NCBI RefSeq assembly: GCF_024360925.2
Contig: NZ_CP113517.1
Coordinates: 2,356,001-2,420,000 of the forward strand
DNA from: Methylomonas rapida
GTDB lineage: Bacteria; Pseudomonadota; Gammaproteobacteria; Methylococcales; Methylomonadaceae
Length of the DNA stretch: 64,000 nt
Reading direction: 5' to 3'
Shown: in pieces, positions 1-10,319 of the stretch
Numbering within the stretch: position 1 is the stretch's first letter
How the letters are laid out: each line of letters begins with the position of its first letter
The notes under the pieces: generated by a model
The model's database searches: none
What the model saw: only the letters and a program-made list of their open reading frames with translations
What the model was told of the DNA's origin: nothing
Program-made: the position numbers and the translations under genes

Positions 1-464
1 GCACGGCTTGCGACATGCTGCCGGAAACCATTGGCCGCCTGGCGAAAATCCCCAACATCGTCGGGGTCAAGGAAGCCACCGGCAAACTGGAGCGCGTCAA
101 GCAGATCCGCGAATTATGCGGCGACGACTTTGCGTTATATACCGGCGACGATGCCACCAGCATGGAATTTTGCCTGCTGGGCGGCAACGGCAGCATTACC
201 GTTACCGGCAACGTTGCGCCAAAACTGGTACACGAAATGCTGTCCGCCGCGATGCAAGGGGATCGTGAAACCGCGGCCGCGATAGATGCCAAATTGCAAG
301 GACTGCATAACGGCTTGTTCATTCAGTCCAACCCGATTCCGGTCAAATGGGCGGTCGCGGAAATGGGGTTGATGGGCAGGGGTATCCGCTTGCCGCTAAC
401 CTGGTTAACCGAGGATTGTGTGCCAACAGTGCGCGCCGCGATGCAACAGGCCGGCGTATTATAA
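1..464 (+). CDS. dapA: 4-hydroxy-tetrahydrodipicolinate synthase, 3' part
   Basis: The reading frame is open from base 3, so the 5' half lies outside the window. The enzyme condenses pyruvate with aspartate semialdehyde, the first committed step to lysine and diaminopimelate, in the cytoplasm. The segment holds the GVKEATG motif with the Schiff-base lysine codon at about 69-71, followed by the conserved TGDDA and NPIPVKWA stretches near the C terminus, which agree well with proteobacterial DapA. The bamC gene begins 2 bp after the stop codon, the same order as in E. coli, so the two are probably co-transcribed. Confidence 0.95.
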   Translation, partial: TACDMLPETIGRLAKIPNIVGVKEATGKLERVKQIRELCGDDFALYTGDDATSMEFCLLGGNGSITVTGNVAPKLVHEMLSAAMQGDRETAAAIDAKLQGLHNGLFIQSNPIPVKWAVAEMGLMGRGIRLPLTWLTEDCVPTVRAAMQQAGVL

Positions 465-466
465 AC

Positions 467-1243
467 ATGCATAATCCACGCATCCTGCGCTCATTCGCCG
501 GTGCGGTGCTGCTATTGGGATTGTCGGCCTGTAGCACCATCAAAAGTTGGTTCCCGGACAAAGAGAGGGACTATCAATTCACCTCGGAGATTCCCGAGCT
601 GATCGTACCGGATGACCTGAAAAACAAAGGTTTGGCCAGTTTGGCCGCCCCGTCGCCTCGGGCCAGCGACACGGCGTCGGAAGCCGCGTCAAGCGCAGCC
701 GATGACAGTGTAGCCGAACAACAGACGGAAACCGGTTCAGCGGATCACACGACTCAGCAGGCCGGCACAGCAGATGAGCATGCCGAAGGGGTTGCGCCTG
801 TCGCCAGCGGTGCCAGCAGTCTTCAAGTCGATCAACCCAAAACCCAGGCCACTCGGATGGTGGGACGTGCGCTGAGTCGGCAAAAAATGGAAATCGTCGA
901 ACGTAACATCGACAAGGGTTATTTCTATGTCAAATTCGACCCCCATGCCATAGAAGTCAAAGACGACAGTATCTGGGACGAATTCACCTTCATGTTTGGC
1001 GACGACCCCAGCCAGGAACAGGAATACCGCATCACCGTCCGGCAGATCAGCGAACAAATGAGTGAAGTCACCATTCAAGACAGTGATGGTAAAACCCTTT
1101 CCAATGAAGTGGCCAATGCATTGCTCAAATTGATCACCGACGGCATCAATCAGTCTGTCGCTTCGCCCGCTGAAGATATGACCGAAGAACCATCGGAGCA
1201 GAATGCACCCGAAGAGGCAGCGCCCGAACCCTCTCCGCAATGA
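467..1243 (+). CDS. bamC: Outer-membrane assembly lipoprotein BamC (NlpB)
   Basis: A lipoprotein of 258 residues. The start at 467 was chosen because it gives a type II signal peptide (MHNPRILRSF followed by a hydrophobic stretch and lipobox LSAC) and lies 2 bp after dapA; the frame stays open upstream inside dapA. After the lipidated cysteine comes a low-complexity Ala/Ser/Glu-rich linker (about residues 55-125) and a folded region (about 130-235) with alternating beta-like segments. BamC is a peripheral subunit of the BamABCDE complex that folds outer-membrane beta-barrels. Sequence similarity to E. coli BamC is weak by eye; position after dapA and lipoprotein architecture carry much of the call. 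An acidic Glu/Pro-rich tail ends the protein. Confidence 0.8.
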   Translation: MHNPRILRSFAGAVLLLGLSACSTIKSWFPDKERDYQFTSEIPELIVPDDLKNKGLASLAAPSPRASDTASEAASSAADDSVAEQQTETGSADHTTQQAGTADEHAEGVAPVASGASSLQVDQPKTQATRMVGRALSRQKMEIVERNIDKGYFYVKFDPHAIEVKDDSIWDEFTFMFGDDPSQEQEYRITVRQISEQMSEVTIQDSDGKTLSNEVANALLKLITDGINQSVASPAEDMTEEPSEQNAPEEAAPEPSPQ

Positions 1244-1264
1244 AGGGTTTCGTAACAATCAAAA

Positions 1265-1296
1265 CAGTCCCTCGCCCGCGAGGAGTAGGGACTTTT
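1265..1296 (+). terminator. Probable intrinsic terminator after bamC
   Basis: Arms AGTCCCT (1266-1272) and AGGGACT (1287-1293) enclose a second inner stem CTCGC/GCGAG and are followed by TTTT. It lies 22 bp after the bamC stop and would end the dapA-bamC transcript. Confidence 0.5.
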
Positions 1297-1390
1297 ACGA
1301 TAACCTCCAATGAGAGGATTTCGGCCGGACTTACCGCCTGATTTCCGATATACCCTTACATAATTCGCTTTAACACTTTTTAAAATCATC

Positions 1391-4300
1391 ATGTTGACCA
1401 TTCCCGGAACCCCCGCCTTATCGTCATTTCGTATCGAAAAACTGCTCAGCCAATTGCAAAGTCTGGATGACAAGGTTCTGGCGGTTCGAGCGCGTTTCGT
1501 GCATTTCGTGCAGCTGGAGGGCGATTTATCTGACGCGGATCACGGCATGCTCGCCCGGTTGCTGGATTATGGTTATGCGGCCGATACCACGGAGCCGGAT
1601 GCCGAAGAAATCGTAGCTAAGTTATGGGTTGTTCCGCGTTTGGGTACCATATCGCCTTGGTCCAGCAAGGCCTCGGAAATTGCCGAGCGCTGCGGTTTGA
1701 CGGCGGTCAAGCGCCTGGAACGCGGCATCGAATATCGTTTTACCTGCTCTTCGGCATTGAGCGCGGATGCTTTGCATGAATTGTCGGCCTTGTTGCATGA
1801 TCGTATGACACAACAGGTGGTTTTCGCCGAAGCCGAACTGGATCTGTTTGCCGAGCACGAACCTCAGCCGCTGCAAACCGTGGCCATCATGGAGCGGGGC
1901 AGGGAAGCCTTGGTCAAAGCCAATACCGAATTGGGCCTGGCTTTGTCGGCTGACGAAATCGATTATTTGACGGACAGCTTTAGCCAATTGGGCCGTAATC
2001 CGACCGACGTGGAATTGATGATGTTCGCGCAGGCCAATTCCGAGCACTGCCGGCATAAAATTTTCAACGCCAGTTGGACCATAGATGGCGAAGAGCAGGC
2101 CAAATCGCTGTTCGCGATGATACGCAACACCTACAACGAAAATCCCCACAACATTCTGTCCGCTTACAAGGACAATGCCTCGGTGGTGCAAGGGCCGCAA
2201 GCCAAAGTTTTCATTCGCGACGCCAATACGCACGTCTACGGTTATGTCGACGAAGCAGCGCACATTCTGATGAAAGTGGAAACCCACAATCACCCGACCG
2301 CGATTTCTCCGCACCCCGGCGCCGCGACCGGTTCCGGCGGTGAAATTCGCGACGAAGGCGCAACCGGGCGTGGGTCGGCCACCAAGGCGGGTTTGACCGG
2401 TTTCAGCGTTTCTCATCTGAAAATCCCCGGTTTCACCCAACCCTGGGAAAGCGACAACGGCAAGCCCGATCGCATCGCCACGGCCTTGGATATCATGCTG
2501 GAGGGTCCGATAGGCGGCGCGGCGTTCAACAATGAATTTGGCCGCCCCAATATCGCCGGCTATTTCCGCAGCTTCGAACAACCCGTCGAGACCGGAGAAG
2601 CCAACCAATACCGCGGTTATCACAAACCCATCATGATCGCGGGCGGCATGGGCAACATCCGCCCGATGCTGGTCGAAAAACAACCGATTCCAGCCGGCGC
2701 CCTGATCGTGATTTTAGGCGGCCCCGCCATGCTGATCGGCCTGGGCGGCGGCGCGGCTTCGTCGCAAACTTCCGGCGAAAGCGCGGCGGAACTCGACTTT
2801 GCCTCGGTGCAACGCGAGAATCCGGAAATGGAGCGGCGTTGCCAGGAAGTCATCAACCACTGTAATTCATTGGGTGAAAATACGCCGGTTATCTCGATAC
2901 ACGACATCGGTGCCGGCGGCTTGTCCAATGCGGTGCCGGAGATCATCCACGATTGCGACCGCGGCGGCCGTTTTGAGTTGCGCAAGGTGCAAAATGCCGA
3001 CAAAGGCATGTCGCCGATGCAAATCTGGTGCAACGAGGCGCAGGAACGTTATGTCGTGGCTATCAAACCCGAATCGCTCGAACTCTTCGAATCCTTCTGC
3101 AAACGCGAGCATTGTTTGTACGCCGTGATCGGCGAGGCCATCGACGAAGAGCATCTGACGCTGAGCGATGAATGGCTGGGGGGCAAACCGGTCGATCTGC
3201 CGATGTCGGTTTTGTTCGGCAAACCGCCGAAAATGCATCGGGATGTGCAACGTTTACACAAAACCTTGCCGACACTGAACTTCGAATCGGTCGATCTGGC
3301 GGACGCGGTCAAACGGGTATTGGCATTTCCGGCCGTCGCCGACAAGAGTTTTCTGATCCATATTGGCGATCGCTCGGTCACCGGTTTGGTGGCGCGCGAT
3401 CAGATGGTCGGTCCGTGGCAAGTGCCCGTGGCCGACGTTGCGGTCACCGCATCCGGCTTTTCCGCCTATACGGGAGAAGCGATGGCGATGGGCGAGCGCA
3501 CGCCGTTGGCCTTGATCGACGGCCCAGCTTCCGGGCGCATGGCGATAGGCGAAGCCTTGACCAATTTGGCCGCCGCGCGTATCGGCACGCTGAACGATGT
3601 CAAATTATCCGCCAACTGGATGGCCGCTTGCGGCAGTCCGGGCGAGGATGCGGTTTTATTTGATACCGTCAAGGCGGTCGGGATGGAGTTGTGTCCAGCC
3701 TTGGGCATCGCGATTCCGGTTGGCAAGGACTCTTTGTCGATGAAAAGCGTCTGGAAAGATGAACAGGGCGAGAAAACCATGACCTCGCCGTTGTCGCTGA
3801 TCATCACCGCCTTTGCGCCGGTAGTGGAGATACGCAAAACCCTGACACCGGAACTGAAGCACGAAGATAGCGTGTTGCTCTTGATCGATTTGGGACAAGG
3901 CAAAAACCGCCTCGGCGGCTCGGTACTGGCCCAGGTTTACAATCAACTGGGCGATCGGGCGCCGGACTTGGATGACGCGGGATTATTCAAACGCTTCTTC
4001 GACGCCGTTCAAATGCTGAATGAAAAAGGCCTGATTCTGGCGTATCACGATCGGGCGGACGGCGGCTTGTTGGCGACGGTCGCGGAAATGTTGTTCGCCA
4101 GCCGTAAAGGCGTGGAGTTGGAGATCGCCGAATTGGGCGATGATGCCTTGGCGGCCTTGTTCAACGAAGAATTGGGGGCGGTGCTGCAAGTCAAAACCAG
4201 TGAGCTGGATCATGTCGCGCGCCTGCTGGATCAAGCAGGACTGGATGATTGCAGCTTCGTGATCGGCAAGGTAGTTGAGGGGCAGCGCTTGCGCATCGCG

Positions 4301-5269
4301 CATAATGGCCGGGAAATCTTCAGCGCGGATCGTGCCGCGTTGCAGCAAACCTGGTCGGAAGTCAGCTATCGCATGCAGGCCCTGCGCGATAATCCGGATT
4401 GCGCTCGTCAGCAATTCGAGCGCATCGCCGATGACAGCGATCCGGGCTTGTCGGTCACGTTGAGTTACGACGTCAACGACGACGTTGCCGCGCGCTTTGC
4501 CGGCCAGCCAAGGCCAAAAGTTGCGATCCTGCGGGAACAAGGCGTCAATGGCCATGTCGAGATGGCGGCGGCTTTCGACCGGGCTGGATTCGCGGCGATC
4601 GACATCCATATGACCGACATCATCAACGGCCGGGTCAGCTTGAGCGAATTTACCGGGCTAGTGGCGTGCGGTGGCTTTTCGTATGGCGACGTATTGGGTG
4701 CGGGCGGCGGTTGGGCCAAGTCGATTCTATTCAACCCGAAAGCGCGCGACGAATTCGCGGCCTTTTTCGCGCGCACGGATACCTTCGGTCTGGGCGTCTG
4801 CAACGGTTGCCAAATGATGTCGGGATTGAAAGACATCATACCCGGTGCCGAACATTGGCCGCAGTTCAAACGCAATCTGTCTGAACAATTCGAGGCACGG
4901 GTGGCGATGGTCAAAGTGCAAGCATCGCCGTCGATTTTCTTCCAAGGCATGGCCGGTTCCATGCTGCCGGTGGTCATTGCCCATGGCGAAGGACGCGCCG
5001 AATTCGGTTCGCAAAACCCGGCCGATGCCACAGTCGCGATCAGCTATGTCGACAACCGGGGTAATGAAACCGAGGCTTTTCCGGCCAACCCTAACGGTTC
5101 GCCGATGGGTATCACCGGACTGACGACAAACGATGGCCGTTTCACGATCATGATGCCGCATCCAGAGCGGTGCTTTCGCGCGGTACAAAACTCGTGGCAT
5201 CCCGCCGATTGGCAGGAAGACGGCGCCTGGATGCGGATGTTCAGAAATGCACGAGTTTGGGTGGGTTAA
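1391..5269 (+). CDS. purL: Phosphoribosylformylglycinamidine synthase (FGAM synthase)
   Basis: A full-length large-type PurL of 1292 residues that converts FGAR, glutamine and ATP to FGAM in de novo purine synthesis. The N-terminal linker region contains the conserved [12 protein letters not shown] segment (about residues 215-230), followed by the ATP-binding synthase domains with [12 protein letters not shown] and the Gly-rich [13 protein letters not shown] segment. The C-terminal class I glutaminase domain has [11 protein letters not shown], the nucleophile Cys at about residue 1137 in GVCNGCQMM, and HPERCFR. Length fits the single-chain proteobacterial enzyme, which needs no PurS/PurQ. It stands alone between a terminator and the stator genes. 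Confidence 0.98.
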   Translation: MLTIPGTPALSSFRIEKLLSQLQSLDDKVLAVRARFVHFVQLEGDLSDADHGMLARLLDYGYAADTTEPDAEEIVAKLWVVPRLGTISPWSSKASEIAERCGLTAVKRLERGIEYRFTCSSALSADALHELSALLHDRMTQQVVFAEAELDLFAEHEPQPLQTVAIMERGREALVKANTELGLALSADEIDYLTDSFSQLGRNPTDVELMMFAQANSEHCRHKIFNASWTIDGEEQAKSLFAMIRNTYNENPHNILSAYKDNASVVQGPQAKVFIRDANTHVYGYVDEAAHILMKVETHNHPTAISPHPGAATGSGGEIRDEGATGRGSATKAGLTGFSVSHLKIPGFTQPWESDNGKPDRIATALDIMLEGPIGGAAFNNEFGRPNIAGYFRSFEQPVETGEANQYRGYHKPIMIAGGMGNIRPMLVEKQPIPAGALIVILGGPAMLIGLGGGAASSQTSGESAAELDFASVQRENPEMERRCQEVINHCNSLGENTPVISIHDIGAGGLSNAVPEIIHDCDRGGRFELRKVQNADKGMSPMQIWCNEAQERYVVAIKPESLELFESFCKREHCLYAVIGEAIDEEHLTLSDEWLGGKPVDLPMSVLFGKPPKMHRDVQRLHKTLPTLNFESVDLADAVKRVLAFPAVADKSFLIHIGDRSVTGLVARDQMVGPWQVPVADVAVTASGFSAYTGEAMAMGERTPLALIDGPASGRMAIGEALTNLAAARIGTLNDVKLSANWMAACGSPGEDAVLFDTVKAVGMELCPALGIAIPVGKDSLSMKSVWKDEQGEKTMTSPLSLIITAFAPVVEIRKTLTPELKHEDSVLLLIDLGQGKNRLGGSVLAQVYNQLGDRAPDLDDAGLFKRFFDAVQMLNEKGLILAYHDRADGGLLATVAEMLFASRKGVELEIAELGDDALAALFNEELGAVLQVKTSELDHVARLLDQAGLDDCSFVIGKVVEGQRLRIAHNGREIFSADRAALQQTWSEVSYRMQALRDNPDCARQQFERIADDSDPGLSVTLSYDVNDDVAARFAGQPRPKVAILREQGVNGHVEMAAAFDRAGFAAIDIHMTDIINGRVSLSEFTGLVACGGFSYGDVLGAGGGWAKSILFNPKARDEFAAFFARTDTFGLGVCNGCQMMSGLKDIIPGAEHWPQFKRNLSEQFEARVAMVKVQASPSIFFQGMAGSMLPVVIAHGEGRAEFGSQNPADATVAISYVDNRGNETEAFPANPNGSPMGITGLTTNDGRFTIMMPHPERCFRAVQNSWHPADWQEDGAWMRMFRNARVWVG

Positions 5270-5459
5270 ACGCGACTTCGGCGCGGATAAACCTCCTGGC
5301 GTCCTTGTCCCGCTTGCTGGAAACGTATGGTAATAAGGCCATCTTCGTGCAAGCTTTTGCCGAATTCATCGCGAGTTATTTTTGTTTTTCGTTTATGCCT
5401 TGTTTAGGCTATTCTGCCGGGTTTAGAACGTCGATGGTTTGGCGATAGAGGAAAATAAC

Positions 5460-6212
5460 GTGGATATTGCAACCGTACTCGGTTTTATAATTGGTGTGGC
5501 TTTGGTTGCGGCGGCGATTTTGACCGGCGGTAGCCTCATGCTATTCATCGATGTGCCGTCGATTTTGTTGGTGTTTGGCGGCACATTCGGGGTTTCGTTG
5601 ATGCGTTTGTCATTGGATGATTTCTTGCGGTCGTTCGCGGTGGTCGGCAGAGCGTTTTTCAACAAAAAAACCGATCCGGCGCTATTGATCGAAGAGGCTG
5701 TAACCTTGGCGGACTTGGCGCGTAAAAACGGCTTGTTGGCGCTGGAGTCTGCCGAAGTTTCCGATCCTTTCATGAAAAAAGGCATTAGTTTATGCGTTGA
5801 CGGCTATACGCCGGAATTCGTGCAAAATCTGCTACAGCAAGATATCGATCAAATGGTGAGCCGAAACGAGATAGGCCAATCGATGTGGAAAGGGGTTGCC
5901 GATCTGGCGCCGGCGATGGGCATGATAGGTACCTTGGTGGGTCTGGTACAGATGCTGGCCAATATGTCCGACCCGTCGGCCATTGGTCCGGCGATGGCGG
6001 TAGCCTTGTTGACGACCTTATACGGCGCGTTGATTGCCAACGTGTTCGCGCTGCCCATGATCGATAAGTTGGCTAGCGTCTTGAATTACGAAAAAACCAA
6101 CAAGGAACTGGTGCTGAATTTCATCACCAATCTCCAGGAAGGCACCAACCCGAAAATCCTGCGAAACCTGTTGAACACCTATATTCCCGAGAAAAAACGC
6201 CCGGAGGACTAG
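5460..6212 (+). CDS. pomA: Flagellar motor stator protein, MotA/PomA family
   Basis: A stator subunit of 250 residues in the inner membrane; with its partner it forms the ion channel that powers flagellar rotation. The GTG at 5460 is preferred because AGAGGAAA sits about 6 bp upstream; the frame stays open to a TTG at 5439. Four membrane segments are visible: near residues 1-20, 27-47, 145-170 and 180-200. The loop between segments 2 and 3 is cytoplasmic. The conserved DLAPAMGMIGTLVGLVQML stretch contains the Pro of segment 3. The short cytoplasmic loop and overall length resemble PomA (sodium type) more than E. coli MotA, but the coupling ion cannot be fixed from sequence alone. pomB follows 3 bp later. 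Confidence 0.9.
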   Translation: MDIATVLGFIIGVALVAAAILTGGSLMLFIDVPSILLVFGGTFGVSLMRLSLDDFLRSFAVVGRAFFNKKTDPALLIEEAVTLADLARKNGLLALESAEVSDPFMKKGISLCVDGYTPEFVQNLLQQDIDQMVSRNEIGQSMWKGVADLAPAMGMIGTLVGLVQMLANMSDPSAIGPAMAVALLTTLYGALIANVFALPMIDKLASVLNYEKTNKELVLNFITNLQEGTNPKILRNLLNTYIPEKKRPED

Positions 6213-6215
6213 CCG

Positions 6216-7097
6216 ATGGCCAAATGTCCAAAATGTCCGCCACCCGGCGCGCCGGCCTGGTTAGCGACCTTCGCCGACATGATGTCGTTATTGATGTGTT
6301 TCTTCGTCTTGCTGTTATCCATGGCCAGCATGGATGTGCAGAAATTCAAGCAGATTGCGGATTCGATGAAAAATGCTTTCGGCGTGCAGCGTCTGATCCA
6401 GGTCGATCAAATCCCGTTGGGTACCAGCGTTATCGAGCAGCATTTCAGTCCTGGACAAACGCAGCCGACGCCGCTGGAAGAAATTCAGCAATCGACGCAA
6501 CAGCAAACCGAGCAATTGGATGAGTCACCCGACACCATGGAACGGGCCAAGCAGCAAGTGATCGCGGAAAATCTGCAGCAAATCGCCGATCAAGCCGAGG
6601 AAATCAAGGATCGCCTGAAGGTTGAAATAGACCAGGGCCTGGTTACCGTGGGCACCAAGGGTTTCAGAATTGTCATTCGCATCAACGAAAAAGGCTCTTT
6701 CCCTTCGGCCAGCGCCATCTTGCAACCCGGTTTCGAACCGGTCATGGATAAAATCACGCAGTCGATTGCAGAATCGCACGGTAAAGTGATCGTAGCCGGC
6801 CATACCGACGACGTTCCAATCAAGACCGCGATGTATCGATCCAACTGGGAGTTATCCTCTTCCCGCGCCGTGACGGTCGTGCAATATATGCTGGAAAAGA
6901 ATCAAATCGATCCTCAGAGATTTTTGATCGAAGGCCACGCCGACACACACCCCTTGTTTCCCAATGATAGTCAGCAAAACCGCGCGGCCAATCGTCGGGT
7001 GGAAATCGTCATTGCTCAGGATGAGGCCTTACTGAAAGACCAAGATCCTTCGTTACGGGTCATCCAGACGGACAGTTTTCCAGACAAACCCCTTTAA
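6216..7097 (+). CDS. pomB: Flagellar motor stator protein, MotB/PomB family
   Basis: The partner of PomA, 293 residues. The N terminus carries one membrane helix (LATFADMMSLLMCFFVLLLS, about residues 16-36) with the essential channel aspartate in FADMM. A plug/linker rich in Gln and Glu follows (about 75-130), then an OmpA-like peptidoglycan-binding domain with AGHTDDVPI, a conserved SSSRA motif and NRRVEIVI. It anchors the stator to the cell wall. The 3-bp spacing from pomA indicates one operon; a PilZ-domain gene starts 14 bp downstream, suggesting local control of motility. Confidence 0.92.
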   Translation: MAKCPKCPPPGAPAWLATFADMMSLLMCFFVLLLSMASMDVQKFKQIADSMKNAFGVQRLIQVDQIPLGTSVIEQHFSPGQTQPTPLEEIQQSTQQQTEQLDESPDTMERAKQQVIAENLQQIADQAEEIKDRLKVEIDQGLVTVGTKGFRIVIRINEKGSFPSASAILQPGFEPVMDKITQSIAESHGKVIVAGHTDDVPIKTAMYRSNWELSSSRAVTVVQYMLEKNQIDPQRFLIEGHADTHPLFPNDSQQNRAANRRVEIVIAQDEALLKDQDPSLRVIQTDSFPDKPL

Positions 7098-7111
7098 GCT
7101 GGATATTTATC

Positions 7112-7699
7112 ATGTTCACCGCAAACACTGAGAGACGGCGATTTTTTAGAATCGACGATACCCTTTGCATTAGCTATCGCTTGATTGACCCAGAAACGGC
7201 GAGTGCTGGCCTCAAGGCAATGGAGCCGTTATCCCGCCAATTTTCGGTGGCCGCTACGCTCGATGTTTTGTCGCAAGAAGCGCAGCGCATCATGCTGAGA
7301 ATCGAAAAGCAAAACCCGGAATGGCTGGAGCTTTATCAAGTGCTCGATGCAAAAATCAATACCCTGGCGCAGGCCATGATGTTCGCCTGTAGCGATGTCG
7401 ACGCGCAAAATTGTCGGGATGTGAACTTGAGTGCGTCCGGCGTGGCTTTTGCACAATCCAGCCTTTTGGACATCGGGCAAAATTTGGCGATCGAAATGTA
7501 TTTGCCGTCGACGCTAGCGCTGATTCTCGTGTATGGCAAGGTCGTCAATTGCCAGGAGCTAGGAGAGGGCCAGTATTCGATCAGCGTCGACTATACGCAC
7601 ATCCGAGCAGAAGACCAGGAACTGCTGATCAAGCATGTCGTGCGCCGGCAATGGCAGCAATTGCAGCAAAACAAGATGCGCGCCGAGTCCCTGTCATGA
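7112..7699 (+). CDS. PilZ-domain protein, putative c-di-GMP receptor
   Basis: A soluble protein of 195 residues. It has the two signatures of a PilZ domain: an arginine cluster RRRFFRIDD close to the N terminus (about residues 8-16), and the DVNLSASGVAF motif (about 103-113), which fits the D/N-x-S-x-x-G pattern. In the family these bind cyclic di-GMP. A helical insertion of about 80 residues separates them, which is larger than in a minimal PilZ domain. The gene follows pomAB by 14 bp. A role in c-di-GMP control of the stator, comparable to YcgR, is a reasonable inference but unproven. Confidence 0.8.
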   Translation: MFTANTERRRFFRIDDTLCISYRLIDPETASAGLKAMEPLSRQFSVAATLDVLSQEAQRIMLRIEKQNPEWLELYQVLDAKINTLAQAMMFACSDVDAQNCRDVNLSASGVAFAQSSLLDIGQNLAIEMYLPSTLALILVYGKVVNCQELGEGQYSISVDYTHIRAEDQELLIKHVVRRQWQQLQQNKMRAESLS

Positions 7700-7718
7700 A
7701 CGACCTGTTGCAGCTGCG

Positions 7719-7925
7719 ATGAAGCAATACCGTGAAGATTGTTCATTTTGCCGACTCATGCGCAGCTTGGCCTTTACCGGGCTGGCGATGGGTTTGGGCG
7801 CGGGCGTGGCGTCTTTGTTTGACGTATCTCGAATTCAGATGGTTTACACCGGCATGATAGTCGCCGCAATCTTGGTTTTTGGCATACTCGGGTTGGGCCG
7901 AAACAAGACCGATGACCGAGGTTGA
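7719..7925 (+). CDS. Small two-helix membrane protein, function unknown
   Basis: A predicted protein of 68 residues starting MKQYREDCSFCRLMR, with a CSFC pair before the first of two hydrophobic stretches (about residues 16-34 and 40-58). The end is polar (NKTDDRG). It lies 19 bp after the PilZ gene and could be the last member of the stator operon. I do not recognise a family. The short CxxC at the membrane edge might bind metal or be redox active, but nothing else supports that. Confidence 0.5.
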   Translation: MKQYREDCSFCRLMRSLAFTGLAMGLGAGVASLFDVSRIQMVYTGMIVAAILVFGILGLGRNKTDDRG

Positions 7926-8393
7926 CGACGGTTTTAGGGAGGCCGCAGACCTAAAAATCCCGCGAAGCGGAAAGCTGCCGAAGGCAGGCCTGAATCCCCT
8001 CATACCGCCCCGAGCATCGCCGCCGTTGGCAAGAATAGCCCGAAAGGGGCGCAGCAAGGAGGCTGCGCGTTTCTCGCATAGGCTGGGATGCCCCTTCGAA
8101 AAACCCTTGGCAACGGCAAGACGCGCAGGTTCAAGGCGGTATGCGGGGTGTCTTTTCTTTTGGATACTTTTCTTTCGACTGCATGGATGCAGGAGTTAGG
8201 GCAACGCATGGAGCTGTTGCCGAGGACAAGCAAAGAAAAGTATCTCGCCTGTCGGTGCGAAAACCGACTTTAACATAGGCTTCGCGGTGCGTTTCCTTAA
8301 ATTGTAGCCTCAGTTTGAATGACATCCTTTGAAAGGAGGCGATATGATATTAGCGCCTTGCCAAAAAAGGTATTTTGAAAAGAGGCGTATCCC
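7926..8393. other. Intergenic region with inverted repeat
   Basis: About 470 bp between convergent transcription units without a convincing gene. It contains a perfect 13-bp inverted repeat, GATACTTTTCTTT at 8163-8175 and AAAGAAAAGTATC at 8232-8244, separated by 56 bp. This could be a transcript-end structure or a member of a dispersed repeat family; no second copy was seen in the window. Confidence 0.4.
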
Positions 8394-10319
8394 TTAGCCG
8401 AAGTAATTCAAATCGATTTTTTCCAGCGGCTGCCCGGACTGTTCCGGCGAAGATCGTCCCAATTCCAATAACAGGCCAGACGAAAGAGAACCGACTATTT
8501 TGGTGAGATCCGTGAGCTTGATACCTTGCTCCACCAGAAACAGCATGTAGGCATAACGTAGCGTTTCGGCATTGATTTGTTCTGGATTCCGCAGTCCGCT
8601 GTCGATCGCGGCGCAACAAAGCAAGGTTTCAATGTCTTCCAGGGTGGGCCAAGTGTTCACAGGGCCTTCCTGGGCGAGCAACTGCGCAACCTGCCGGGTC
8701 ATCATCAGGTTTCGACGGCCGGGAATCAGGATTAGCGCATTCTGCGTGTCCAGGTTGTCAGGCTGTAGCGAGACTATTTCAGACAGCGATAACCCGTTCA
8801 GCAACAAGCCAATGATCAGTTTGATATGCGGGTCCGCCGCCAGGTATAGCGCCAGGACTTCCTCATGCGTCAACGCCCTGGAAATGTTCGCCACGGGTAA
8901 GGCCTTGGCCGGTTCGTAGGCAACCCGGGATTGAGGCGGCGTAAGGTCTAACATCGGCTGCGCTTGATGATGAAGATGTATGCCGCCTAAATTCATCGGC
9001 GCCGGCGCCGGCATCGGCAGCGGTTCCCGATTCAGATAATCGATGATGATGACGGCGGATAACGCCAGTCCAAGACTGACCACGAAGGCCAATAAGGATT
9101 GTTGCAAATAATTCGGGCTGATCGGTTTGTCCGGCAAGGTCGCCCAGTCGACCACATCCACTTGCGGATATTTTTGGCGCTGTTTGACATCGATATCGAC
9201 CAGACGCTGCTTGGTGTCTTGTTGCAAGGTTTCCAGTTTCAGCAACTCCTGTTGCAGGGCTTGGTGTTCGGCAAATTGCTTGGTGTAATCCGCCGCCAGT
9301 TTCTTGTGGGCTTCCATTTGCTGCTTGATGGCGATCACCGCTTGCCGTGCCGCCGCATAATCGTTTTCGGCTTGTTGCCGGGCGAAGCTCTTGCCGACCG
9401 TGGCTTTTTCGGCAATTTTCGCTTCTATTTCCATCAGTTGTTCCCGCACCCGGCGCAGGCTGGGATTGAGTTCAATGTAATCGTGCGTGTATTGTCCTTC
9501 TATCGCGGCTAATTGATCGCGCAATTTCTCGGCCTGTTGCACCAAGACCGCCATCGATTGCGAATCGGTGTCGGGTACAACCGTCTCATTTCTGGAGATG
9601 GCAGCCAACACGGCGTCGAATTTGGCTTTAGCTTTGACTTCTTCCTCCATGGCCTTATTCAACGAAGCATTCAAGCCTTGCAGGCGCGCATGCGCCTGAT
9701 TATCCGCGCTTTCGGTGGACAGAATGTTGTTTTGAAGCCGAAACTGATCGATTTCGTTGCGTTTTTCCACGACTTGTCGATCGATACGCTGCAACTGCTC
9801 GTTTAATTCGGCGACGACTTTTTCGGTATTTTCCGCGATAAAGCCGGCCCGAACCTTCAGATAAGAATCTATCCAGGCATTGATCGCCAATTGCAGTATT
9901 TGAGGTTCGGGTCCCTCGGCTTGCAACTGCACCAAATTGGTTTCCGGCTGGGGTATCACCGCGAACAAGCTTCTCAACTCATCCGCGGACCAGGTCTTGC
10001 TGTTGAGTCGCAGCTGTTGCAGGCGTTCAGCGGTTTTTTCCAGAATCATGGCGCCAAGCAAAATCTGCTTCTGAATATTGACGTGTTGCACATCGGCGGC
10101 GGGACTGGTTTGATCGATGTCGGTGGCGGCCATGGTCAGCACCGTAGCGACGCTTTGATAGATGGCCGGCTGCATGAAAATGTAAATCTGCGATGCCAAA
10201 AGACAAGGTATGAAGATCAGCGAGAACACCAACCAGCGCCGCAAGCGAACCGAAGTGCGCCGGTCATGGCCGGCAAAGCGGTCCGCGGCATTTTGAAACT
10301 CGTGAGCTTGATATTCCAT
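8394..10319 (-). CDS. Wzz/GumC-like polysaccharide co-polymerase with degenerate tyrosine-recombinase-like C-terminal domain
   Basis: A protein of 641 residues. The first part has the chain-length-determinant layout: inner-membrane helix at about 29-49, a long periplasmic region with extended coiled coil (about 165-380), and a second helix at about 408-427 preceded by a Pro-containing segment (KPISPN), as in Wzz/GumC proteins that set polysaccharide length. A proline-rich linker leads to a cytoplasmic domain (about 480-620) that resembles a tyrosine recombinase fold: LTHEEVLALYLAADPH, LLLNGLSLSEIVSLQ, then ETLRYAYMLFLVEQG and KLTDLTKIVGSLS. The first catalytic Arg is Ser, the His of HxxR is Glu, and the final His and Tyr are missing, so it is probably not a recombinase. 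It replaces the tyrosine kinase found in some relatives. It stands alone, with no polysaccharide genes next to it. Confidence 0.75.
   Translation of the reverse strand: MEYQAHEFQNAADRFAGHDRRTSVRLRRWLVFSLIFIPCLLASQIYIFMQPAIYQSVATVLTMAATDIDQTSPAADVQHVNIQKQILLGAMILEKTAERLQQLRLNSKTWSADELRSLFAVIPQPETNLVQLQAEGPEPQILQLAINAWIDSYLKVRAGFIAENTEKVVAELNEQLQRIDRQVVEKRNEIDQFRLQNNILSTESADNQAHARLQGLNASLNKAMEEEVKAKAKFDAVLAAISRNETVVPDTDSQSMAVLVQQAEKLRDQLAAIEGQYTHDYIELNPSLRRVREQLMEIEAKIAEKATVGKSFARQQAENDYAAARQAVIAIKQQMEAHKKLAADYTKQFAEHQALQQELLKLETLQQDTKQRLVDIDVKQRQKYPQVDVVDWATLPDKPISPNYLQQSLLAFVVSLGLALSAVIIIDYLNREPLPMPAPAPMNLGGIHLHHQAQPMLDLTPPQSRVAYEPAKALPVANISRALTHEEVLALYLAADPHIKLIIGLLLNGLSLSEIVSLQPDNLDTQNALILIPGRRNLMMTRQVAQLLAQEGPVNTWPTLEDIETLLCCAAIDSGLRNPEQINAETLRYAYMLFLVEQGIKLTDLTKIVGSLSSGLLLELGRSSPEQSGQPLEKIDLNYFG

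Noticed and set aside
1622..2683. A long antisense open frame of 353 codons within purL
   Set aside because: The shadow of a long GC-rich gene; the product has no recognisable features.
8394..8900. Separate integrase gene at the end of the Wzz-like protein
   Set aside because: The reading frame is continuous with no internal stop or good start, and key catalytic residues are missing.
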